Shown: positions 45,624 through 57,431 of the stretch, piece by piece | How positions within the stretch are numbered: position 1 is the first letter of the stretch | How the letters are laid out: each line of letters begins with the position of its first letter | Assembly (NCBI GenBank): GCA_947179325.1 | Contig: CAMXAU010000010.1 | Coordinates: 31,698 to 95,697 of the forward strand | Length of the DNA stretch: 64,000 nt | Direction of reading: 5' to 3' | Origin: an uncultured Bacteroidales bacterium | GTDB taxonomy: Bacteria; Bacteroidota; Bacteroidia; Bacteroidales; UBA932 | Position numbers and translations under genes: made by a program | The notes under the pieces: generated by a model | Databases searched by the model: none | What the model was told of the DNA's origin: nothing | The model's input: only the letters and a program-made list of their open reading frames with translations

Positions 45624-48600
45624 AACAATATATAATAAGCAATTGTAACTCCAAAATACCAATCAAGATTATATTTACGAGAATACTCGTTTTCGTTCCA
45701 CCTCAATCTATTTAGCTCATCCATATGATATAATGACAATTCATCGTATGATAGTTGATTTGCCCATGTCTCGTACCATTCTCTATTATGTTCATGTCCT
45801 TCTAAAGCACATCCTATAAGACTCGGAATACCGACTACATCTATGAATACAAAACCAAGCCTCTGGCTTTGCAGGACATGACCATATTCATGACGCAGCA
45901 AATCTTCATCTTTATTCATTGTATTAATATATGATCCTAAAGTCATACCCCATCCCCCTTTTTTAGAATCATTACGATTGATTACCGTTGCTTCATGGTA
46001 ATAACTTACAGTCACATTATCAAACATATTACTTGCATGCGAAAATACTTTTCCTGCAAATGTTTGAACAATCTCAAATGTCCATCTCCGACATACACTA
46101 TAAACCTGCTCATACCATGGTTTCCCTTTATCAGTCATCCAACTTCCTTTTGCAATCTCCCAAGCCTTATTCGTCTTTGACCAAGAAGCAGTAGGGTCAT
46201 ATCTCTGCCAAGCCGCCTTACGCACTTCATCGTTTCCATTCAGTCCTCCTGTAAAAAGTGTTCTGAAAAAATCATAAATAAATGTGATTGCCGTACCAAA
46301 AATCTCTCCACTCTCATCAACATAAGCCAACGGATTGTTAAGACAATATGAATAGCGGTTGAAATTCTGTGTAAAATCAGGCATCTGCACGTACGGGTCA
46401 GGGGAGAGGAAACGTCCAAGCAGAGGGTCATACAGACGGGCATTCATATTTATCAGACCAAACCAAGGCAGGTGCTCATGACCTGTATAGCCGCGTCCAA
46501 GGAAAAGTTCTGGTTCTTCACCCGGACGATATATTTCCTGTGTCTCCGGATCTCTCAGACGCCCCCATGGGTCGTAACTATACTCGGCGACCAATCCTCC
46601 ATCCAACGTTGCTATGTGAGTTATATTGCCAAGGTAATCACGTCCGATATTGTACGGTGTCCAAGCACCTCCTGCAGTACGTTCAAGCACCATCGTGGAA
46701 GAGTAGGCATCCCCTCCGAGATATAGACGTTCCTTTGACACTCCTCCTTTCAAATCCAACTCATACTGCCCTCCGATATAATATCTCGTCAATCTCGAAG
46801 CAGCTCCGTCTGCTACATACATCTTTACACGGTCACCATCACCATTGTATGTGAATGCTGCGCTACGGCCTCCTTCCTGCAGTATTGAAGGACGGCTATA
46901 ACAGGTATAGGAAATACGTTGCGTACGGTTCGGAACAGCGTCATCACTTACAGGAGTCAATTGTGTAATCTGATACGGTCTCGAAAGGATGGAATACGCC
47001 ATCGTACCTACACCGTCAATAGAGCTAATATTACCGTTAGCTTGATATTCGATTCCCCTACCTGACATTGAGACAAGCCTGTTCATCTGGTCATAGCCAA
47101 ATGATTCGGTAAGCCCGCGCATATCATCCTGACGCATCAGAAGATTACCTGTGTTGGCATCAAAAGCATATTGAAAGTCCTGCAAGTCACCTCCGTCCAT
47201 CCTGCGGTAAGTCGGAAGGCCGAATGAAGAGTAGCCATATTCACGCAAAACGTCACCAGTAGTGATTGCCGTAGGTTGCCCAAGGTCGTTTTCGCTTACA
47301 AGATGCTTGACTATTGTGCCATCAGACAGTGTAATATCGGTATTATGCCCATTAGAGTAGCCATAAACCTCTGCCGTAATTTTCCCCGATTGAGATTCAT
47401 AGCTTACTGTATTTAGAAGATTTCCCGCACCGTAGACGAACGTCTTCTTGAGCCACTTTCCGTCAGGAACTATCTCTTTCATGCTACGGATTCGGCCATA
47501 GATGTCATATTCAATTTCACGGCCGGTTCCATTGGTGGATTCTTCACGGATCAAATGTCCGTGACCATCATATGAAAAAATTGTATTGTATTCGCCAGGG
47601 CGCTCCACTTTTGTCGTTCGACCATGCTTGTCAAAATATGTTATTACTTTCCCGTTAGGGTTCGTACGCACCACAACAGAAGAACCGTCAGCATTCCATA
47701 CGAGAGAATCAGTATATGTACCGACACTCGGGTCTGAGACTTTCTTCTTCCTGCCATAAGTGTCATAAAAGAATGATGTCACAACATGTCCTGGAACTGT
47801 CACTGACGACGGCTGACCGTCAGGGCGCAGACTATAGGTTATCGTTCCTCCAGGATCTGTAACCGATACAATATTGCCGTTTGCGTCTGTAGTCCTCGTT
47901 GTCAGCATCCCATTCTTGGTTTCGGTTACTGAACATCCATTATAAGCCCATGATGTCACCTTGCCGGAAGCCTCTGTAACTGAAACAGCACGTCCGTAGT
48001 CATCATACGCATATACGGTCCAGAACCTTGCCTGCGTTCCTCTGAACGGAAGCGAGGTTTTCTCAAGCTTCCCTTTAGAGTTATAGACATTGTCAATATA
48101 TCTCCACTGTCCGTCAAAGCACTTTACACCTTTCCTCAGTTCACGGCCAATAGCGTCATAATGGACAATCTTTTCAGATTGAATGTCAGAAGACGTTGTT
48201 ATTGTATAGTTCCCGATTCCTCCCCAATCATACTTTGTCCTTACAACTGTACCGTCCGGATAAACTGTTGCTATCACATGCCCCCAATCGTCATAAGTAT
48301 GACAACTGGAGTTTCCCATGTAGTCAATAGTCTTTGTCGGATTGCCGAACCTGTCATATGATTCATATCCGGTCATACGTCCATCCCTGTCTGTCTTAGA
48401 TGACAAATAACGACCTTCGGCATCATATGTATAAGTCATTCCGGTAAATTCCTGGATACCATGCGGGGCAGATTTCTCTGAAATCATGTTTCCATATGAG
48501 TCGTACTCCCAATGGGTCTCGGAAAAAAGTTCGAGTATATCGTCCACTGAAGGAAGGAAAGGCTTAAGAGGATCTGGCTGATCAATCGGATTGAGTTTAG

Positions 48601-51600
48601 TAGTATCCGGATTGAACGGAGTATCTATATAATCCGATAGAGACACTATTCCTACCGGAAGAAGAGGACGATCGATTTTCTGTTCGCCCCCTTTTTCCCC
48701 GACATACAATTTACGGACAATTGGCCTGAAACAATCATCGTAAGTGATTTCCGTCCGTTCTTTCCATGACACAGCCGTAAAAACCGATGTATTGCTGCGC
48801 ATCCTTGCTTCCTGTTTCACAGCCCCAAGGCGATAGCAGTCCTTCTTGATGCTATGTAAATAGGTATAATCTATCCTTTCTGCCTGAGCCTTGCCACTGC
48901 CTATTCTCCGGTTAACCATAACTGAAGAAGGATAATCATAATCACCATAGGTCGTGGATGTTTCAACAACGATTCCTGTCAGATGGTCTGTTGACACACT
49001 GAGTATCAATCTCGGATTAAGTTTACCATAAGTTGTGGAATTATTATCATATGTATTCTCTGTCTCAGAAACAAGAGGATTACCAGGCGTCCTAAGTGAT
49101 ATAATACTATGCGTAGGGACACCTGATTTTTCTGGATAATACTCCTGTACAGTCATCGTGTTTCCGATGTTGTCAATTACACGGGTTTTCCCAAAACCGC
49201 AGAAGCCGAGCCCACGACTATGGCACACGGCATCGAAATAGGTGAAATATTTTGAGATCAGTCTTTCAGAATACTTCCTTGATGGAGTCAGATACGTTTC
49301 TGTGCTGTATAGAAGGTTGAGCGGGAAAGAACGACGTGAATAACCGTCTGCAAGTGTATAGCTTCTTCCGGAATCGTGTTGGTATACTCCAGAAGCTGAA
49401 AGCATGTTGCTATACGTATTTACATGGGTAACACCGAAGCTATCTTCAAATACTGTAAGTAGCCTATCCCGACTGCGGTCGCCAGAAAATTCATAGCCAT
49501 TAACCTCAAACCCGTTCACTATTATAAACTGACTTGCATTATTGTAGTTCAGAACATTGGCTGGAACAAGCTGAGATTTTGCAGGATATTTCAGTGAAGA
49601 GACTACTTCGTTATCATTCCTTATGACACCTAAATTATTAATGTAATACGCAACCTCAGTACCGGTAATCCTTATAAGGTCAGCAAGACCATCCCTGTTA
49701 ATGTCAAGGAACATGAATTTGTCACCAGGATCATTAGATATGGCTTTACACGTATATCGATAGAATCTGTTACCTGTATAAGAATAGACTTCCCATTCTG
49801 TGCCTCCGCATACAAGGTTATCTTGTGCATAGTCACGCATATCCTCTCCACTTGAAGGATCATATCCAGGATAGGTAGTCTCATAATATGACTCCATCGG
49901 TGCCTTAACAATATCAAGGAGACCATCTCCGTTCATATCCGTAAAGAAGAATTTACCGCTAAGTACAGAAGAGTTAAACCCTGGTATCGTATGGCTCCAG
50001 CGGAATGTCCCTCCAGGATAATATTTATATTGGTCAAGACCGGAAGCCGTTGCGTAGCATAGCTCAGTCTTGCCGTCATTGTCTATGTCAAATGGAAGAA
50101 ATTTCTTAGCATCTTGAATACCAAGATCAAAAAGAACGTATTCTCTACTTGATTTATCCTTTAGATCTATGACTGTCGTATAAGACTGTCGAGCATTGCC
50201 TCTGAAGTCCTTGTTATACGACACTGAAAGCAGTTGTGCGCCTCCTCTTTCATCAAACTTTCCGAAGATATATTGCCTCTGCTGCGGACTCCACAATTTA
50301 TCACCATCATTGATGACTCCATACACCTTGGTGTCAATGACTGTTGAATCAAGCCTGGTAGCTGTCTCATTGAACTTGTACACCTTGACGCGAAGCTTGG
50401 TATAGTCACCTTCAATACCATTGAAGTTAACCTTTACAATTTCATCTGTTCCATCATCATCAACATCTATCGCTTCTATTGCCTGAAATCCAGATTCGGC
50501 CTTGATAATCATGCTACGACTGAAAGAGCCTACTGACGGTACTATGACAAAACTCTGGTCTGGAGAATAGCCGCTTCCGAATTCAAAATACTCCGCAGTT
50601 TTTATACCGAGAAATTTCTTGACATAGGTGGCAGTTTTTGTATATGTACTCAAAGATGGAAGGATTATCAGTCCATCGGAATAGTGACCACTGCGGAACT
50701 TTCCTCTGACGTAAAGGACATCCACGTCTGTAAACGACTTCTCAAGGTAGCATGTACCGTTCCGATTGCAGAAATCAGCTTGACCTGATATACCTTCACC
50801 ATATGTGAAACGGAGAGGATTCAGACTGGATTTTCCACTTGAACATCCGACAGACACAAGTTGCCGTGCATAATCCTCGCTGGTGTGTTCCAAGTTGTAA
50901 CTATACAGCAATTCCGTTCCATCGTATGAATCAATACCGGTAAGAAGCCTGTCATTCGCGACAGAAACACCCGCATAAAAAGTCTCATGACGCCCGAATG
51001 CAGAATATGAAAATACTATTCTGCTATGGCTGTTTCCTTCTTTATCATAATTATACCTGACCTCCGTTGGATAATATACATTATTACTCATCCCGTATTC
51101 AAAGGTCATCTTATTACCTTGAATATCCGTAATTTCCGTCAAAGGATATGAGACACGTGCAGCTGTATTGTCTTTGAATCCATACACTGCTTTTGACCCG
51201 TCCGGATAAAGAACATCAAAATATTGTACTTTGTCTGATGATAAATGCTTATTCACCAATATATGTCCTCTTGCTGTCTCATACTTATAAACGGATGAAA
51301 GACCTTCAATGGAAGTCCTGACTATCGGAATACCGTCAAGGCAGAAAGCGGGAGCTGTATCAAAAACAGATGCAGCTTCCACCTTGCCATGCCAATACAT
51401 AGTCTTACCCATGAGCAAAATAGAAGACAAACCTCCTATATTCCAGCCGTAACCAGCTATACCGTCTCCAGACTGGCTATTATAACAAAGGGAGAGCTCT
51501 GGTACAAAAGGAACAGCTGGAGCTACAGCGATAGGAATGGTATAGGTTCTCGCTCCCGTGGAGCTGATGCCATCAAAATATGGAATCTTGCCGACTGCAT

Positions 51601-51913
51601 ATGAGTTATCAGGCTGTACTATTGCAGCTGAAACTCCGAAAGGAACAGGTCTTCCTGAATCGGTTACATCCTCAATACTTAGCATCGGATCGGTTAAATA
51701 AGGATCCTCCGATAACTCATGTCTCGAATAACCGACATTATCCCAGCAAGGGTAAGTCACATAACGCGTCATGACGTCACCCTCTGTTGTCACAACAACT
51801 GTACTGTCCCTATAGGGTGAATCCTGGATAGAACTTTGGGCAAATACCCCCAAATGCAAAAGAAACGCAAAAGGAAGTAACAGATAACCAGCAATGGAAT
51901 TTCTCATGGTCAT
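45620..51913 (-). CDS. Giant exported SpvB/FG-GAP/RHS-repeat protein with C-terminal HEXXH domain
   Basis: 2097 residues with a signal peptide (AGYLLLPFAFLLHLGVFAQ). An SpvB/TcB-like domain (YTIPIAVAPAVPFVPELSLC, GDGIAGYGWNIGGLSSI) comes first. FG-GAP/VCBS calcium loops follow (DVDDDGTDEI, DIDNDGKTEL, DMNGDGLLDI, DINRDGLADL), then a long YD-repeat shell. The RHS core ends DPLLGRFLSPDPYVQ ... NNPLAYVDESGE near residue 1867. The last 230 residues are different in character and hold HEYGH at 2008-2012 with a downstream Glu2048 in YETWANQLS, a gluzincin-like zinc site. This is the layout of a polymorphic toxin: shell plus variable C-terminal effector. The effector is predicted to be a metallopeptidase, not proven. 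The stop overlaps a lipoprotein start. Confidence 0.9.
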   Translation of the reverse strand: MTMRNSIAGYLLLPFAFLLHLGVFAQSSIQDSPYRDSTVVVTTEGDVMTRYVTYPCWDNVGYSRHELSEDPYLTDPMLSIEDVTDSGRPVPFGVSAAIVQPDNSYAVGKIPYFDGISSTGARTYTIPIAVAPAVPFVPELSLCYNSQSGDGIAGYGWNIGGLSSILLMGKTMYWHGKVEAASVFDTAPAFCLDGIPIVRTSIEGLSSVYKYETARGHILVNKHLSSDKVQYFDVLYPDGSKAVYGFKDNTAARVSYPLTEITDIQGNKMTFEYGMSNNVYYPTEVRYNYDKEGNSHSRIVFSYSAFGRHETFYAGVSVANDRLLTGIDSYDGTELLYSYNLEHTSEDYARQLVSVGCSSGKSSLNPLRFTYGEGISGQADFCNRNGTCYLEKSFTDVDVLYVRGKFRSGHYSDGLIILPSLSTYTKTATYVKKFLGIKTAEYFEFGSGYSPDQSFVIVPSVGSFSRSMIIKAESGFQAIEAIDVDDDGTDEIVKVNFNGIEGDYTKLRVKVYKFNETATRLDSTVIDTKVYGVINDGDKLWSPQQRQYIFGKFDERGGAQLLSVSYNKDFRGNARQSYTTVIDLKDKSSREYVLFDLGIQDAKKFLPFDIDNDGKTELCYATASGLDQYKYYPGGTFRWSHTIPGFNSSVLSGKFFFTDMNGDGLLDIVKAPMESYYETTYPGYDPSSGEDMRDYAQDNLVCGGTEWEVYSYTGNRFYRYTCKAISNDPGDKFMFLDINRDGLADLIRITGTEVAYYINNLGVIRNDNEVVSSLKYPAKSQLVPANVLNYNNASQFIIVNGFEVNGYEFSGDRSRDRLLTVFEDSFGVTHVNTYSNMLSASGVYQHDSGRSYTLADGYSRRSFPLNLLYSTETYLTPSRKYSERLISKYFTYFDAVCHSRGLGFCGFGKTRVIDNIGNTMTVQEYYPEKSGVPTHSIISLRTPGNPLVSETENTYDNNSTTYGKLNPRLILSVSTDHLTGIVVETSTTYGDYDYPSSVMVNRRIGSGKAQAERIDYTYLHSIKKDCYRLGAVKQEARMRSNTSVFTAVSWKERTEITYDDCFRPIVRKLYVGEKGGEQKIDRPLLPVGIVSLSDYIDTPFNPDTTKLNPIDQPDPLKPFLPSVDDILELFSETHWEYDSYGNMISEKSAPHGIQEFTGMTYTYDAEGRYLSSKTDRDGRMTGYESYDRFGNPTKTIDYMGNSSCHTYDDWGHVIATVYPDGTVVRTKYDWGGIGNYTITTSSDIQSEKIVHYDAIGRELRKGVKCFDGQWRYIDNVYNSKGKLEKTSLPFRGTQARFWTVYAYDDYGRAVSVTEASGKVTSWAYNGCSVTETKNGMLTTRTTDANGNIVSVTDPGGTITYSLRPDGQPSSVTVPGHVVTSFFYDTYGRKKKVSDPSVGTYTDSLVWNADGSSVVVRTNPNGKVITYFDKHGRTTKVERPGEYNTIFSYDGHGHLIREESTNGTGREIEYDIYGRIRSMKEIVPDGKWLKKTFVYGAGNLLNTVSYESQSGKITAEVYGYSNGHNTDITLSDGTIVKHLVSENDLGQPTAITTGDVLREYGYSSFGLPTYRRMDGGDLQDFQYAFDANTGNLLMRQDDMRGLTESFGYDQMNRLVSMSGRGIEYQANGNISSIDGVGTMAYSILSRPYQITQLTPVSDDAVPNRTQRISYTCYSRPSILQEGGRSAAFTYNGDGDRVKMYVADGAASRLTRYYIGGQYELDLKGGVSKERLYLGGDAYSSTMVLERTAGGAWTPYNIGRDYLGNITHIATLDGGLVAEYSYDPWGRLRDPETQEIYRPGEEPELFLGRGYTGHEHLPWFGLINMNARLYDPLLGRFLSPDPYVQMPDFTQNFNRYSYCLNNPLAYVDESGEIFGTAITFIYDFFRTLFTGGLNGNDEVRKAAWQRYDPTASWSKTNKAWEIAKGSWMTDKGKPWYEQVYSVCRRWTFEIVQTFAGKVFSHASNMFDNVTVSYYHEATVINRNDSKKGGWGMTLGSYINTMNKDEDLLRHEYGHVLQSQRLGFVFIDVVGIPSLIGCALEGHEHNREWYETWANQLSYDELSLYHMDELNRLRWNENEYSRKYNLDWYFGVTIAYYILL

Positions 51914-52210
51914 TAGTGTTTTAGTTTTACTTCCGCACCTGAATTCCCTGTATTTCCGTCATCAGAACCGCATAAGTTCAGTGCACAAATATAATAAATG
52001 AAAAAAAGGAAACACAATTGGGCAGATACTTTTGCGACAAATATATTATTTGCTCAATCTAATCTGCAAAAGGAATCTCCAATATTCTCCAAAAGCCAAC
52101 TATTTACAAATCAACTATTTAACAATAAAGCAACATTATCATCACTTCAAAAGCCCACGACATTCATATTTTAGGATATTATAAATCAAGCATTTATATC
52201 AGATTAAAGT
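51914..52210. other. A+T-rich upstream region of the RHS operon
   Basis: About 300 bases without coding sequence. On the minus strand TATATTTG (51986-51993) is an exact TAnnTTTG match with a TTG about 21 bases upstream (near 52015), the best promoter candidate for the RHS operon. That would give an untranslated leader of roughly 65-75 bases. No RNA structure was recognised. Confidence 0.5.
51986..52017 (-). promoter_or_regulatory. Predicted promoter of the RHS-secretion operon
   Basis: TTG, 21-base spacer, TATATTTG on the minus strand, matching the Bacteroidetes -33/-7 arrangement, about 75 bases upstream of the RHS start codon. Confidence 0.5.
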
Positions 52211-52882
52211 CTATGCATCAGTATTAAAGTCTGAAAAATCAAAATCACGTACTTTTTCACGCAGATAGGTGTCTATGTTAACCTGCCTTCCAATCTTCAG
52301 CTTCCGACGTATACAACTGCTTATATTGTAGAGTGACGGCAGTTTAAGGTACTCTGATATTTCATTACCATTCAAACCGATACAATACAGACAGCAGATA
52401 CTAGTCTCTCGATGGCTCAACCCGTGTTTTGTAAGATATTTCATAAAACCAGGATGAACAACAACGAAACACTGCCTTGTAGACTCAAGAAAATGCTCCA
52501 CATCCAACATCAAAGCAATTAATCCAGCTAAGGCATCATCTTCCGAAACACTCGTGGAGAGTTTAGAAACAGCAAATCTATTCACAAGGAAAAGCCGCTC
52601 AGCAATAGCAACATGTGTATCTCTTTGAAGAGGTGCAGATTCTGCAATCTCCTTGATATCGTTCATTTCTTTAACTGCTGCTTCATATGCGGCATTAGAG
52701 ACAATAATTTTTTCTTTAAGATGCAAAATTCTAAAGTGGCACACCAATACAACCACAAGCATTACACACGTCACGACAAAGAAGATTACATCTCCGCAAG
52801 TTTCGTCATTGCAGGCAGAGAAAAAATCAGCATATAGAATGTCTGTCGTTTTTAAAATAGCAGATAATTCATTCAAGCACAT
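52211..52882 (-). CDS. Membrane-anchored LuxR-type helix-turn-helix regulator
   Basis: 223 residues. One membrane helix near residues 32-50 (VIFFVVTCVMLVVVLVCHF) is followed by a coiled segment and a C-terminal LuxR/GerE-like helix-turn-helix (LSHRETSICCLYCIGLNGNE, ISEYLKLPSLYNISSCIRRK). Bacteroidota often carry such membrane-linked regulators beside the surface genes they control. It lies 297 bases upstream of the RHS gene on the same strand, so it is the natural candidate regulator of the RHS-secretion operon. The sensory input is unknown; no periplasmic sensor domain is present beyond about 30 residues. Confidence 0.72.
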   Translation of the reverse strand: MCLNELSAILKTTDILYADFFSACNDETCGDVIFFVVTCVMLVVVLVCHFRILHLKEKIIVSNAAYEAAVKEMNDIKEIAESAPLQRDTHVAIAERLFLVNRFAVSKLSTSVSEDDALAGLIALMLDVEHFLESTRQCFVVVHPGFMKYLTKHGLSHRETSICCLYCIGLNGNEISEYLKLPSLYNISSCIRRKLKIGRQVNIDTYLREKVRDFDFSDFNTDA

Positions 52883-53175
52883 GACAACGCGTTTTTAAAT
52901 GTTAATAAATTATGATATTTATCGGTAATCCGGAAACAACCTGTCTCACCATATCCCATATCTGGTTGATGCACATTTCCCGTAATCCGCACTACATGAA
53001 CAGTATTACATTCACTAAAATTAGCTTCAACTATCTAATTACCAACACTAAAAATGAACTATTCCTATTTTAACTGGATACTGGTACACATCGTCCTTAT
53101 TGAATTCAATGATTGCACAGCCTAAATTTTGTCCCAATTTAACACAAAGGTCTGAAAAATCAAAATTACATATTT

Positions 53176-53395
53176 TTCACGTAAACGCAAACATCAGGAC
53201 ACCACCCCCAAAAACAAGGATAATCAAGAAAGAAACAGGTGCAAGAAAGAGCACCACAAAAATACAAAGGTCCGAAAAAGCACATGTTCAGAAATAATGC
53301 GTCAAACTATCATTTCAGCGCACCGAAACGGCTGCTGAAATTTTCTCTTTTCATAAATTATCTGTAAGTCCGTTGTAGCAAAAATAACTATTTCT
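53176..53395 (-). pseudogene. Internally deleted remnant of the SNF transporter gene
   Basis: Two parts of the intact gene at 33432-34781 are recognisable. Positions 53176-53300 align with its 3' end (for example ACAAGGATAATCA and GAGCACCACAAAA). Positions 53309-53395 align with a short internal piece (CTATCATTTCAGCGCAC) joined directly to the 5' end, start codon and upstream region (CGAAACGGCTGCTGAAATTT, TCATAAATTATCTGTAAG). The inner join falls on the 7-base direct repeat AGCGCAC, present at 34605-34611 and 34744-34750 in the intact gene. The reading frame is destroyed. Confidence 0.75.
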
Positions 53396-53410
53396 AAGCA
53401 GAATTTAGGT

Positions 53411-53590
53411 ACAACGCGCACATTACTTATTGGTAAGTTGTTAGTTTTAAGTGTTTTATGCTTTTCACCTGTGCGCGTTGTGCTAAAAAACATTACAACG
53501 CGCACACCAAATATCTCCAAATCATTGACATTAAACATATTGCAATTCACACATGTGCTCGTTGTGCTAAAAAATATTACAACGCGCACA
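53411..53590. repeat. Diverged 84-bp tandem repeat with palindromic ends
   Basis: ACAACGCGCAC occurs at 53411, 53495 and 53579, exactly 84 bases apart. The second and third copies are each preceded by GTGCGCGTTGTGCTAAAAAA or a one-base variant, forming an 11-bp inverted repeat with a 13-base loop (53471-53505 and 53555-53589, the latter with one mismatch). The 48 bases between are about half conserved, and most differences are transitions. Read on the minus strand, 84 bases is 28 codons and gives a repeated VRVVxFFSTTxT peptide. Confidence 0.7.
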
Positions 53591-53650
53591 CTTTCTGCTG
53601 AAAATTCGAGGGGTTGAAAGTGCTTCCATTATATTTCGTCATAATAAGAA

Positions 53651-53698
53651 TTGATTCAGCATCATCGCTCCGGAAACTGGGAGGTGATGCTGAATCAA
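53651..53698. terminator. Perfect 14-bp inverted repeat downstream of the GH97 gene
   Basis: TTGATTCAGCATCA (53651-53664) and TGATGCTGAATCAA (53685-53698) pair perfectly around a 20-base loop. On the minus strand it is followed by a T-rich TTCTTATTAT, so it can end the GH97 operon transcript, about 90 bases after the stop. Confidence 0.5.
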
Positions 53699-53789
53699 TA
53701 TTGATAGCCAGCGTTTTGCTGCTGATAAAACGTATGTCAAATACGGAATGCCGGATGAGGACGCCTTGTGGTGCCCTACGGACAAACGC

Positions 53790-57349
<3,560 letters not shown>

Positions 57350-57431
57350 ACTGTCAGAAGTTTTGTGTAAATACGATATGATTCCGCTGCAGAATATATC
57401 GCTTTTTCATATGATGGCTTATTTATAATCG

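Larger units (their letters stand above)
52883..53789. other. Non-coding region with gene remnants and repeats
   Basis: About 900 bases without an intact gene. It contains an A+T-rich stretch (52883-53140), a decayed copy of the SNF transporter gene (53176-53395), a diverged 84-bp tandem repeat (53411-53590) and a 14-bp hairpin (53651-53698) that probably ends transcription of the GH97 operon. A 17-base match to the 3' end of the LuxR-type gene (GTCTGAAAAATCAAAAT) lies at about 53150-53166. Confidence 0.6.

Noticed and set aside
53150..53178. Remnant of a second LuxR-type gene
   Set aside because: Only a 17-base exact match plus an A/T-rich tail is shared with the gene at 52211; too short to separate from chance and from transporter flank sequence.
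53302..53589. 95-residue open frame with a 28-residue peptide repeat
   Set aside because: It runs through the 84-bp repeat into the antisense of the transporter remnant; more likely a product of the repeat than a working gene.
53411..53590. Possible short CRISPR array
   Set aside because: The repeats are palindromic and evenly spaced, but the 48-base spacers are related to each other, are longer than usual, and no cas gene is in the window.
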